In this document: positions 12,383-23,317 of the stretch, one piece after another
Numbering within the stretch: position 1 is the stretch's first letter
How the letters are laid out: each line of letters opens with the position of its first letter
NCBI RefSeq assembly: GCF_032062135.1
Contig: NC_092862.1
Span: 91,237,740-91,301,739, forward strand
Source: Pyxicephalus adspersus
Lineage: Eukaryota > Chordata > Amphibia > Anura > Pyxicephalidae
DNA: 64,000 nt
Direction: 5' to 3'
Position numbers and translations under genes: made by a program
Notes under the pieces: model-generated
What the model was told of the DNA's origin: nothing
What the model saw: only the letters and a program-made list of their open reading frames with translations
Database searches by the model: none

Positions 12383-12903
12383 CAGAGGTAGGCAAATTCC
12401 GGCTTTTAGGCCGGATACGGCCTAGCCAGTATTCCAGTCCAGCCTAACACCCCCCCCCCCCCCCCCAGTTATTTATGGTTGGATCTCACCTAATTGAATT
12501 GTTGCATTATCAGGAGTTCCCCTGATATCATCGAGTTCCCGCACAGTAACCCCAATTACCATGCCAAGTAGCAACGCGCAGCTACCAGTCTCCGGATGGT
12601 TGACTTCGAACATTCTGTCTTCAACCATGAATAGACTGACAAAATATCCAACACGGCAAAAAAAAACCCTGTGTTTAGTGTGCAACGACACCAACAGCAC
12701 TTTCAAGCAGTCGAATCTTAAGGGGCATGCCAAGCACGCGCACGCGTACAGATACTACACCGCGGATGAGCGTAAGACTGAGGCTGCTTGCTTGCAGTCA
12801 TGGTTAGAAAAAAACTTTCCTTGGACACCTTGTTTCTTCTGGCCTAGTGTGCCTTCTTGACCTCCTGAAATGGCCTAGTAGTCGAAAAGTTTGCCGACCC
12901 CTG
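12383..12903 (+). mobile_element. Internally deleted hAT element with BED-like finger remnant
   Basis: The termini CAGAGGTAGGCAAATTCC and AAAGTTTGCCGACCCCTG form hAT-type inverted repeats. They are bordered by the perfect 8-bp target duplication CTCTAGAT (12375-12382 and 12904-12911). Inside, an open frame at 12561-12860 encodes a cysteine/histidine stretch CLVCNDTNSTFKQSNLKGHA followed by KHAH, which resembles the N-terminal zinc-binding region of hAT transposases (ZBED/GTF2IRD2-type). The catalytic RNase H-like region is missing, so this is a deletion derivative that kept the transposase N-terminus. A 17-base C run lies at 12450-12466. Confidence 0.85.
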
Positions 12904-12911
12904 CTCTAGAT

Positions 12912-15900
12912 AGATAAAGTGCATAACATTAAAAACTTGTTTATTTTATACTTTCATATTTTGAAAATTTGTGTGTCTTGTGAATAATGTAGCATATTGG
13001 ACCTCCAATATGACAAGATTTACTAGGCTGGTAAGTAAAGTGCCCCTATGTACACCTCAACCATCCACTTGTGTAGGAAATATAAATATAACAAAACTTC
13101 TTATGCACAATATTTGATGTCTGAAGTAGGGCATTTCAAATGAACTTACCCTCCACTTTTATAAATTATGTCAAGTTCATTTCACCCCACTTCATACTTT
13201 AGACTTTAGTGGTTCAGGTCCCATGCTTATTTTTTTTCATTGGATATAACTGGTTTATTGTATCCAATTTGTTTTTTCTTCCTTTGCTGATATTGCATAA
13301 AAATAAGCAAAAAGCAATCATTAAATACATATAGAAATACATATCCTAAAAAAAGGTCACCACAACTATTCCTTATATATATGCTTCCCTTTCTGTCACT
13401 TCTCCATAATTCTGCTTTTCTGTTCGGCAGCATTACCGACTTCAGCTTCCTCTTTTTCCCATATCCTATATTTCATTATTTGTACTTGTTCCTCTTCATC
13501 TGTTTATACAAAAGGCTAGTGATGTGGAAACCCAGTTACAGGACAACATGCAAACCACACTGTTTTCAAATGCTTCTTTTTTCTTGGCAGCTGAAGGGAA
13601 GCAAGGCATACAAAAGATGTAGGACACTCAATTTCTTCTATTCCTGTTTGTGTTGTGTTTCAGGTGTCATTTGTTTAACTAGTAATATATATACATATAT
13701 ACCTTTTTTGTTGGTTATCCATCATAGACCTAAATTACCATCCCACAGACAAACCATAGCTTCTTTAAAATCAGAAATTAAATAAGTATTAATTTCATTT
13801 TTGGTAAGGTGGCAAACTCATACTATAATTCCTTCACCTTGCTTTTACTAAAGTTGTTTTTTTTGACAAGCCAACACAACACAGAGCTCCATTTTATCTC
13901 AAATGAGCTGTAACTTTTGTATTTGAATATGGCATCCCTGAGAGCATGAACCCTTGTCTCAACAGCATGTGCATTAAAGCAAAATAACTATAATATTTAT
14001 GAAATTTTGAACATTGCAAATAAAAACCTTAAATTTAAAATGTTACACACCTGGGCAGTACAAATTTATAATTTAAAATTAAAAAAAAACACCAGAGATG
14101 GCCTTTATTAGAATCATGGTTATAGTCCACTGTAGAAGTCCCTTCTATCTTCGAGGTGTTCCTATTCCTTCTTTAGTGTTATATGTACCCCTGTTACCCA
14201 GTAGAAGGGCTGGAGATGGGGCTTGGCCTTTTGCTGCAAATCTGACAATATGCCTGCATGTTTAAATCATTTTGCCACCTAGTTTTAACTTGGCAGAGAT
14301 TTGATGTGTAATAGGACTGAATTCCACTATTTAACATTAATAGGCATGGAAACAATTAAATTAATATAACCAGCTTCAAAATATTACAAATCTGAGATTA
14401 GTCTTTGTTCAGCAGAGAAGAGTCAGTAATCCCTCTACCAATATTCTTGGTAAGAGATCTGTCTGTCGTTACGCTATGGGAATATGTATGAAAGTTCCAA
14501 AGCAACTTCATAGTTTACAAGCTGAAATGAATCTTTAAATTCAGAACCATCTTTAATTTATCTCAAACACATGCTAACCTGAAGTCATCATGTCTTTCTC
14601 ACTCAAAGGAGACAGCTCTAAACTTGTCCCCCTCCCCCTGTGTAATGATGAAAACTATCAACCAGTCATGATCACAATAAGTTATCACCTCAGACTTTTC
14701 CTGGCAAAAGGCCAAACTTTTGGGTTTGACTGTCAGGTGTTTATTGCTGTTTCTGTTTTGTTTTGGAGATGTAGCCTCTCTATTTGTCCAGTTGGTTCTA
14801 AATTCTGAGAAAAAAGTTGTCTCCAAATCAAAAAATGGGTATAAATTCTACAATTAGGACATATATTCAAGGAACAGCTATTACATATTAGAGAAAGCTC
14901 TCCTAAATTGCTGCTGTGTGAAAAGAAGGCTGGTACAGAAGTATTTAGAAAACAGTATGCTGATAACAAAAAAAAAGGCAGTTCAATAACAATAAGGCAG
15001 TTCAGAAATAAAGGTAAAAGCAGCAGTGTTGTAAGAGTTTATTGGGAAAAAAATGGATAGTAGCTTAGAAAAAGGAATTCAGGCTCTTATCCCATTGGAA
15101 ACAGTTAACAGTAACTTACAAAGTCTACTAACTTTGAAAGACAGCCCTATATCTGATGTATCTGGCTGTAATGCCTAGGTATAAACAGGACAGCTCAGGA
15201 TGTAAAGCAACAGTGAAATCACATTCACTGGATTTTGGTATATATACATGTTTAAGGGGGAGAGTTGTTGTTTTAGGTCAGGGAAAGGGGTCAAGCAGGA
15301 TAACTGAACTTTGAATAAAATTGCAGTTATCAGTTATGTCACATTACCTCTCCCAGCCTACCTTCTATCCATAGTTCATCCTGCTGCCATCTCCTCCCCA
15401 GGTAAAAACATTTTCAAATGTCTGACTGTCCACATGATCAAACAGAAAACAAAATTCAGACTAGACTACCAGCCTCAACGTGTTCTCACCCTTTTTTTTT
15501 CAAATGAAGAGCATTAGGTTTTTCATCGATTTAAAGGTCTTCTGTGTGATGGCATCAGAGGGATCAGCTTCCCCACCACACACATAACCATGAACCTTGG
15601 GCTCACAAAGCCCTGTTGCCTTTTATCAATATAAAAACTGTTCTTTTATCACACACTGTTCCTCTCTGCCAATTAAAAACTCATATGGGTGTTTATCTTT
15701 GTTATCTTAGTGATCATGGGGTAAGGAGCTAGTTAACAAGGCTCTTGATCACTGCCCCCAGATGTCTCCTCTCAAAAAAGCTCACTCTCAAGTTGTCTTC
15801 AATTGTGCACACACTCAGCTGTTCATAGCCATTTAAATTACCGGAAGATCAGTATTAAGTGTGTCCTAATATGTTAACTGAAGACAGGTAGTGGTTAAAA

Positions 15901-16493
15901 TGTGTTTTTGTTGTTTCCCTGACATGAAATAAAGGGCTAATATCACTAATTGAAACACACAGTTGGATGGAGCAAGGCTTTAAGTTGGTGTTTAGAGTAA
16001 TTTAGGGTCAGGAAGTTAGGAGGGTAAATGTTGTTACATTTTAAAGGCTCAAATTAATTGTTAGTGGTAAACTGCATATGTCTGCAATTTAGGAGAACAT
16101 TTATTAAGCAGTGAATTTGACATTCACTGCATATTCATTTTAGGTAACTCATTCACTGTTATTCAAACACATTTACCAAGAAGATTCACTTTAGTAAATG
16201 TCACTGTACAGATTTTTGATCATAACTGCTTTGGTCCTTAAAAACTGTGTGGAGAATGTAGGAGCAACAGAAAATACATTGTTCCCCTCTTCCCTGCATT
16301 TCACTAGAATTAAACACTTCTCTTTTATAGTTCTTGCTCAGACAGCTATATTGTGAAAACAGGAATTTCTTAGGACAGGGTGAGGAAGTGGAAACTTCTC
16401 AAACAAGGAGAGTGTTGGATTTTGCAAGTGTTGGGTAACAACAATTATCGTGCAAGTAGACCTAACTGTTGACTAGTTTCTCTCTATATATAT
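12912..16493. other. Intron 3, mostly featureless; MITE-like patch near 16090
   Basis: AT-rich intronic sequence. Near 16090-16200 a stretch containing AAGCAGTGAATTTGACATTC resembles the patch at 27600-27720 and may belong to one degraded MITE family. The open frames at 13381-13785, 14590-14808 and 15311-15517 are not recognisable proteins. Confidence 0.45.
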
Positions 16494-17044
16494 TGTGGGA
16501 ATTAGCTGGGCAAATGGTAGGCAACTAGCAGGACTGGATGCCAAATCAGGGTTTATTGAAAAAAAAAACAACAACAAACAATTGTCCCAACAGGGTGGCT
16601 TAACTTCAGCCAGTTAGAGATAAAAAAACAAACAAACACTTGTCTCCAGCTGTCCTGGGGCTATAAAAGTCCAGTTCCAACAAGAAGGCAGAAAAACAAC
16701 TAGGTCACTTTGTCTGTAGAGTCTTGTCTCTCTTTCTCTCTCAGGAACACTGTGTAGAGGAAGGTTCTCCAGCCCCCTCCAGTAAAGTCTCTGTTTCCTC
16801 CTCCTGCTCTTTGGCAGCTATTCCCTTTTTACTCCCTCTGGGAGCTGCACCTGGACTTTTCTCCAGCAGAGGGGAAAACCCGGGATGGCCTGCTAGAACA
16901 GCCACATTGAAATCCCTGGAATTTAGAGTATTGAGATCAGCAACCTGCATGGCACATATCTGCCCTCTATTACCTTTCCTGCTGGTTGCCTACAGTATGC
17001 TTTAAAGATATAAACAAATACTCTCTATATTTACTATATCCACA
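16494..17044 (-). mobile_element. Solo LTR of a Ty3/gypsy (Gmr1-like) element
   Basis: A 551-bp unit with terminal TGTGG...CCACA inverted ends. Its first 75 bases (TGTGGGAATTAGCTGGGCAA and onward through GGTTTATTG) match 20205-20287, which abuts an antisense gypsy pol. That fixes this LTR in minus orientation. On the minus strand AATAAA (in TCAATAAACCC) lies about 60 bp from the end, consistent with the R/U5 polyadenylation signal. No internal region is attached, so recombination between two LTRs is likely. I could not find a clean target duplication. The frame at 16724-17005 lies inside the LTR and is not a gene. Confidence 0.75.
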
Positions 17045-19520
17045 GGTCATAGTATATTAGCATGATGGAAAGTGGGATGAATGCCTCCTACATTGCTGGC
17101 CAGTGAGAAGAATTTTACCCTTACAGATAGCCAAAAAGACCAGTGGAGGGACATAAAATTTACTCCAGTGGAGGAACATAAAAGCTATCCATAGTTCGTA
17201 CAGTCACAGATTAAAATGTAAATTTGTTTTAAAGTGCTTTAACTGCTTGTTCAGAAAGATACTTCAAATCATTTTGTAATCTGGGCACAGGCTCATTTTA
17301 TAAAACAAAAAGAACAGTTACACTTCTTTTGACAATATGGATAGTTTATAGATAGATGCACATTGTAAATATGAAAAACAATAGGACAAATAGAAAAAAC
17401 AAAAACATAATGCTCAAGAATACTCTTGTATTAGATTGTGAGCCACCTTAAAGGACAATTTGTGACATGACAATGGACTTTGTGAAGTGCTTCGTAATAT
17501 GTCAGTGCTATATAAAAATGAATAATAATAAAAATATCACTATCTATTTTCCACTGGGCATTTCTCCACACATATATACACATAAAATGCAGCACGTAGT
17601 GTTCTATTCATATCTGTCCTAATCCTGCCACATTCCTAAAATGTGAGGTTGTACTCTACAAATGTACATTTATTACACTAGTATTACAGTGGTCAAAATA
17701 TACTACTGCTTAGTTAATGTGAAATGAATGTGCACATTAATTTGTTTTTGGTCAAAGTGATGACATTTGTTAAATAGCTGAGTTCTTCATAGCTGGACAG
17801 TCATAACATGACAACCTTTATGGTTAGGGCTGTTCAGCAGTCCATGTAGGTTATGTTCACACTTGCAGTGAGATAATTGTGTGGTTATCGCTTCCTCATT
17901 CCTGTGGCCTCCCCTGCATCTACTCCCCTGCAACATGTGGCATCTACTTTCGGCTGCCCAATAGAGAGCTAATGAGGATAATTTTTTATCAAGTTTACTT
18001 ACAGTATGAGCAGCTGATTGGCTGGCAAGGTAATAAGCAGGATTCCTTGCTCCTGCTGCAGGTCTGATCCTGCCCCTAATTTTGAATTGATATAAGGTAT
18101 TACTCTTGTAATAATTAATATTCAACTTTTTAATATTTCTATTTAAATATTATAAAGCTGCAGTAGTAAGCCTTTGTCATCTTTTTGGAAGGCATATTTA
18201 TACTATTATTAAGTCTACTACCATTAAACTTGCTACATTCCATCAAGTAAAGTACTCGTACTAAATAGGTAAGCAAAGAGACAAACTTTTCTTAAATGTG
18301 CAAAAGAATGAGAAAAGAAACAGGTATACTTTAATACTGTAATAGCACATACTTACTTCTCCGTTTAGCTGCTGCAAGCAAGGAAGGGGTTGGAGTTTTC
18401 ACAGGGCTTTCCGCCTGTCCTCATGTGACAGCACTGGGCCAAACACCAAGCATCAGGAGAAGAGCTGGGTACAGCCATCTACAGGATTTGCAAATATGCT
18501 AAAAAAATGAGAATATGTGTTACGGATGTACAGGCTTTTAAGCAAAATTATTGCTTTGCCTTCCATGGTCAAAGTTCAACACTATTTTACATGTCATTGG
18601 ACTATATTACATTTGGATAGCTGATGAAAAATTATTATGAGCTTTCATTTGATTTTTACTTTTTTTGATGGACTACTGAAATTGGGTAACAAAATAATTA
18701 AGCATTTACTTACTGCACCAAGCTGCCTAATTTGCTCTTCAAACCTATTTATTAAGATTTCCCAAACAATTTTGCTGTCTTTTTTAATACTACTGTCAAA
18801 ACTTAAGTTATTTTTAAATCTATAAACCATGTTTCTTTGTCTATTTATAATAATTTTATATCAAGTTTATGCAAAATTCTTACATCTAATTAGTTCAAAT
18901 ATATATAACGGTTTATAAGTGGAACTAATATGATACTTGCCTGTACCCATTCCGTTGCAAGCACCACCATCTTCTTCCTTCTTTTCTTCCACATTCTGAC
19001 CTCTGGTAAAACTTCCTGTCCCTTGTTGTTTTTTTCACTGACTGTCCTGTATGGAAGATTTCACTTCCTATTTAGAAGACAGCATAAACTAAGAGGGAAC
19101 TTCCGAAAAGTAAGTGCAGGTTCAGTCCTCTAATTTGCGCAATCCCATGCAGCTCCCTCTAACACTTTCACTGCAGTGGTGGTTCTTAAAGAATTTGCAC
19201 CTGCACATTTGACAGCTGATGGCAGTGAGCAGTACAGTACTACTCCTATTCATTTCCCATGGGGCTGCTACAAGGACTCTACTATGTAGTACTGGCATGA
19301 GGAAGCGATAAACACATTGCAAACTTACCACCTTATTTTCATGGGAACAGATGACTCCACTAAAAGCTTTACTCCACTACTTGTTCTGAGACAACTATAC
19401 CAGTAACATTTTATTTCCTATCACTTTCTATGGAAGTCACCAGTACAAATAGAATATGTAAATCTCCCCATGTGATGCACTAACATTTTATGTAATTAAT
19501 TTATTTCCTTTTTCTAATAG
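17045..19520. other. Intron 3; SINE tail at 17430-17535
   Basis: Unassigned intronic sequence. At 17430-17535 a sense retroposon tail reads TTAGATTGTGAGCCACC, then TATGTCAGTGCTATATAAA, ending in an (AAT) run. A possible MITE begins near 17845 (GTTATGTTCACACTTGCAGT). No exon was seen before 19521. Confidence 0.45.
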
Positions 19521-19642
19521 GCCATAATGGTGCAATCAATGGTTTGGGCTGGAGCTACAACAGAAGATGGTTGGTGTCTACGTCCGACGATAGAACAATG
19601 AGGATTTGGAATGCAAAAACTGCAGAACAAGCATTGGTTTTG
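19521..19642 (+). pseudogene. Isolated WD40-repeat exon (122 nt)
   Basis: An exon-like segment with acceptor CTTTTTCTAATAG and donor GTAAAT. It enters in phase 1 (G|GC) and leaves in phase 0, and encodes about 40 residues: HNGAINGLGWSYNRRWLVST, then SDDRTMRIWNAKTAEQALVL. This is a canonical WD40 blade: a GH near the start, a D-R-T-[MV]-R-[IL]-W terminus and correct spacing. The preserved open frame argues against chance. No other exon of such a gene was found within reach, and IKZF1 has no WD40 domain. Because its length is not a multiple of three, inclusion in Ikaros mRNA would shift the frame. A fragment of a WD-repeat gene moved here by duplication or transposon capture seems likeliest. 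The parent gene is not identified; WDR27 is one guess. Confidence 0.6.
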
Positions 19643-19734
19643 GTAAATAATATGTCTTTGTTTCACACTTTCCTTGAATCCCTCAGAGCAATCTATCTGT
19701 CAGGAGGTTTCTTCTATCGGGTCCCATGTCATCC

Positions 19735-20204
19735 TGGTTTCTGTCTTCTGCCTGGTGCTCCCAGGCGCTGACATCTCCTTTTTTCATCTTCCGGGTTCTT
19801 CTTCCTGCGTCACCTGATCTCGCACTGCGCAGGCGCGAGATCAGGTGGCGTAGATTGGGGAAAAACTTTCTGATCTCACGTGCATGCGTGAGATCGGCAA
19901 TTTTATCATCATCATGCTAATGTACTGTGACCTGCGAATATAGTAATTTTAGAGAGCAGAGTATTTGTTGTTGTCTTTAAAGCATACAGAAACTGAGAAT
20001 TTTTACTTTACATAAAAGGGTAGACAAGCCTTTTATTTCAAGTAAAAAAATTTTTTTTTAAGTGCAACACTGTACTTTTAATGGGACCGCAGAGCCTCCC
20101 GGGATATCTACGTAATGCATCCCGGGAGGCTCTGCGTTCCCAATAAAGGGTGTTGCACTTAAAAAAACAAACAAAATTTTACTTTAAATAAAAGGTTTAT
20201 GTAT
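19735..20204. repeat. Palindromic frog repeat (relative of 1782-2300)
   Basis: It contains two strong palindromes. One is GATCTCGCACTGCGCAGG followed by CGCGAGATC (19818-19843). The other has about 45-base arms, where AAGTGCAACACTG through GCAGAGCCTCCCGGGAT is mirrored by ATCCCGGGAGGCTCTGC through GGGTGTTGCACTT (20060-20160). The left part (ACTTTACATAAAAGG) matches the repeat at 1782. It is cut on the right by the LTR beginning at 20205. Confidence 0.65.
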
Positions 20205-20288
20205 TGTGGGAATTAGCTGAACAAATGGTAGGCAACTAAGCAGGACTGGATGCCAAATCAGGGTTTATTGCAAAAAAAGACAACAACC

Positions 20289-21500
20289 TGCCCTGTGCTC
20301 TACCACAAAATTAAAGTCCTGTAGCGCCAGGAACCACCTTGTCACCCTTGCATTGTTCCCTTTATTTCGGCACATCCACCTTAAAGGGGCATGGTCCGAT
20401 ACCAACTGGAACTTTCTACCTGCCAAATAGTACCGGAGAGCTTCGAGGGCCCACTTTATAGCCAAACACTCCCTCTCCACGATTGAGTCGTTTCTCTCAC
20501 AGGAGGTGAGTTTTCTGCTCAGATATATAATGGGGTGTTCTTCCCCATTTACCTCCTTTGACATTACTGCCCCTAAACCCACCTCTGAGGCATCGGTCTG
20601 GACAATAAATTCTTTTGAGAAGTCTGGTGCTATCAGAACAGGCTGACTGCACAGGGTTTTTTTAAGGTCCTGAAACGCTTTTCCTGCCTCCTGAGACCAC
20701 TTGACCATTACTGACTTTTTCCCTTTTGTAAGGTCTGTTAATGGTGCTACAATGGAGGGAAAGTTTGGGACAAATCTGCGGTAATAGCCAACAATCCCCA
20801 AGAATGCCTTCACTTGTTTTTTTGTCAGAGGCTGTGGCCAATTTTGAATTGCCTCCACTTTGTTTACCTGTGGTCTTATTGTGTCCTTACCTACAATATA
20901 CCCCAGATAGCGAGCCTCCTCCAACCCAATAGCGCACTTCTCAGGGTTAGCAGTAAAGCCCGCTTTCCTGAGAGAATCAAGCACTGCCTGTACCTTAGCT
21001 AGATGTGTTTCCCAGTCTGTGCTAAAGACCACAATATCGTCCAAGTATGCTGCTGCGTACCTTTTATGGGGCCTCAAGACCCTATCCATTGATCTCTGGA
21101 AAGTGGCAGGTGCCCCTTGTAACCCAAAAGGCATCCTTCTATATTAAAAGTGTCCGTCTGGGGTGGAGAAGGCAGTCTTTTCTTTCGCCTCCTCTGATAG
21201 GGGAATCTGCCAGTATCCTTTGGTGAGGTCAAGTGTGGTAATATACCTAGCTGGTCCCAACCTTTCAATTAACTCATCTACCCGAGGCATAGGATAGGAA
21301 TCGCATTTAGAGACTTCATTTAGTCGGTGGAAGTCATTGCAGAACCGCCAGGTCCCATTTGGCTTAGGCACCAATACAATAGGGCTGGACCAGCCACTTT
21401 TGGACTCCTCAATAACCTGCAGATCTAACATACGCCTTACCTCTTCAGAGACCGCTTGTCTCCGAGCCTCCGGGATTCTGTATGGTTTAATGTTTATCGT
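20289..21500 (-). pseudogene. Retrotransposon reverse transcriptase-RNase H, broken
   Basis: A continuous frame interrupted by a single in-frame TAA at 21144-21146, between the RT segment 21147-21431 and the segment starting at 21134. The first part carries SSPIVLVPKPNGTWRFCNDF and TLDLTKGYWQ, and the second opens MPFGLQGAPATF with the catalytic YLDD at residues 30-33 of that segment. RNase H follows, with QTDAS, the glutamate in VERECLAIKWAL, and SDHAPL as acidic-residue motifs. The RT similarity can be read further upstream, to about 21500 (PKVTINIKPYRIPEARR). The frame ends shortly after VEHRAG where it is fused to LTR sequence, so the usual RNase H to 3' region is deleted. It is not functional as it stands, but the intact motifs suggest a moderately young copy. 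Confidence 0.9.
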
Positions 21501-21525
21501 TACCTTGGGGTCAGTGACTTACTTC

Positions 21526-21664
21526 AGTTACTTCTCCAACCCTTTCTACCACTTCAAAAGGACCTTGCCACTTGGCCAGAAATTTGCTTTCTACCATGGG
21601 AACCAGCACTAGTACCCAATCACCCGGGTTGAACTGCCTCACTTGGGCTGCTCTATTGTACATC
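21526..21664 (-). pseudogene. Integrase C-terminal (GPY/F) fragment of the Ty3/gypsy element
   Basis: Minus-strand peptide beginning YNRAAQVRQFNPGDWVLVLV and continuing ESKFLAKWQGPFEVVERVGE. It matches the GPY/F module at the C-terminus of gypsy integrases (GDWVL and KWQGPFEV landmarks). It lies just upstream of the RT on the same strand, separated by a deletion and a stop after VTEVSH. The integrase catalytic DDE core and zinc finger are absent. Confidence 0.75.
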
Positions 21665-21689
21665 ACCCTTACCACCATGCCATTGCTTT

Positions 21690-22090
21690 CTAAAAACAAC
21701 ATTGGAGCAAGTCTAAAGTTGAATTGGAGATAGGGGTGTTTGTACACTGTACGATTATGATACCAATTTTGAAGCACGGTGATAAAAATGTTGTGGTTGT
21801 CTGTTGGTTTGGGATTTTTTGGGCAGCTTGCAGTCACCAAGACATATTTGAATTCTGTATTATATCAAACTGTGCTTGATGAGAATGTCAGGCCATCTGT
21901 TCAAAATTTAAAGGTAAATTAAAATTAATATATTAGCACAGTAATGTTGATGCACAAAATTAAATCCACTGAGAAATTGTCAAAAAAGAAGAAATTGCAT
22001 TTCACAGACTGCCCTAATCAAAGCCCTGATTTGAATCCCATTAAAATGTTGTGGAGCCACTTCATGGAAGAAAACCCAGAGAATTTGTTG
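21690..22090 (+). pseudogene. Tc1/mariner transposase remnant
   Basis: Plus-strand translation in shifting frames gives DENVRPSVQNLK near 21875-21910 and FTDCPNQSPDLNPIKMLW near 22003-22056. The second matches the C-terminal catalytic block (QSPDLNPIE.LW) of Tc1-like transposases. Several frameshifts and stops separate the blocks. The left side is interrupted near the gypsy element. No inverted repeats were located. Confidence 0.75.
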
Positions 22091-23225
22091 ATTTACTAAA
22101 GGAATTTAGGTTGTTACTTTAGCAAACAAATAAGTCATTTATTTGTTTAAAAATACTAATAAAGGAAAAGTGATCTGATCTTTTACATCTTTTTATTAGC
22201 CAATGTCTATCTACATGACCTCCAGCAAAGAGGGGTTTGCATCAGAAGGGTGAGAATGCAGGACAAGAAGGAGACAAGAGAAAAGGGTTTTTACTATATA
22301 GCAGCAAGTGTCTGAATTGAAAGTGACTTTTGAAATAACATGAATTTTAAAGTTTTTAGTTTAGTGATTGGGTTCTGAAAAAAAGTTTTAAAATAACTCT
22401 TCTAAACATTTTCCAGCAACAAAGTGACATAACATGGGGATTATGCTTAAAATGACATAACTTGGGATTATGTTTAATATATGAAGTTACACAAGCATCT
22501 TGTTTTTCAAGGAAATCTTAGCACATAGGCTGCCTGGGTGCGGTCATACTGAACATTTGTCCCATGGGAGATAGCTTATCATACCCTTGCTGAAGTTCCC
22601 TGCCCAGCCAGGATCAGACAGGATAAAACCCTGGAAGAATCATCAGTTTTCTGTATCAGTAAAGGCAACATGTTGCACATCTCTGCATCTTTACCAGGAA
22701 AAGGAAAACCTAAATAGTTTTGTTGAAAACTAGATATATCTCATTTGAGGTCAACTACAAAGAATAAATGAAAAGTGTTTCCACCTAAGGACAGTAAAGT
22801 GAATAGTATATTATTGTTGTGTGGTTTTATGATCAGAATTTTTCATAGCAGAACATGCATATTTATTTGTCTCCTGCGCATGTGATCTATGAAAAACTTG
22901 ACTGCTGTTTTTGTTTTTTTTTTGGGAGGGGGCAATCAGCAGGTAACTGGAGTGTTACATTTACTCATAATGAGGTTAGAATTTTTTATGTTGCCAAGTA
23001 TAGAATGTGGAAGATGTATATAAGACAGATAAGATATTGATCATGTGGTTATTCTAGTTTCTTAGGAAATTATGAGCGCACAAAATAGCAACACAAGCTC
23101 TCTAACTAGACTGTTTCTAATTTATAAAGGGCAATTGGCTAGTTCTCTTCCCTGGAAATAAAACTATTTTTCCTGTAACTGTTTTTAAAACATTAGCATG
23201 CAAATGTATTCTTAGGGCTCTACTT
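22091..23225. other. Intron 3, nothing recognised
   Basis: AT-rich intronic sequence without recognisable exons, transposon ends or RNA genes. Confidence 0.45.
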
Positions 23226-23317
23226 TTAAAACGGGGAATCTGACATTTCTTCCAGGTCCTTTTTTTATTGGCAGTAATTGATTACCACCAGGGAATGTTA
23301 GATTCCCTGTTTTATAA
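23226..23317. mobile_element. Short palindromic MITE
   Basis: About 92 bp folding on itself: TAAAACGGGGAATCTGACATT at the left and AATGTTAGATTCCCTGTTTTATA at the right are imperfect inverted repeats. The phrase CCACCAGGGAATGTT recurs at 27648-27662, suggesting a family. Flanking duplications are unclear. Confidence 0.6.

Larger units (their letters stand above)
20205..21665 (-). mobile_element. Defective Ty3/gypsy retrotransposon with Gmr1-like domain order
   Basis: Minus-strand remnant reading, 5' to 3', integrase C-terminal segment, reverse transcriptase, RNase H, then the end of an LTR (20205-20287). In ordinary Ty3/gypsy elements integrase lies downstream of RNase H. The reverse order is known for the deuterostome Gmr1-like group described from cod. 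Large deletions removed gag, protease, most of integrase, the linker before RT and most of the 3' LTR. The upstream end runs into a Tc1/mariner remnant (about 21690-22090). The LTR end matches the solo LTR at 16494-17044. Confidence 0.8.

Noticed and set aside
13381..13785. 134-residue hydrophobic open frame
   Set aside because: Composition reflects T-rich DNA; no domain or splice context.
16724..17005. 93-residue frame resembling a secreted peptide
   Set aside because: Falls inside the solo LTR; the signal-peptide look comes from pyrimidine-rich LTR sequence.
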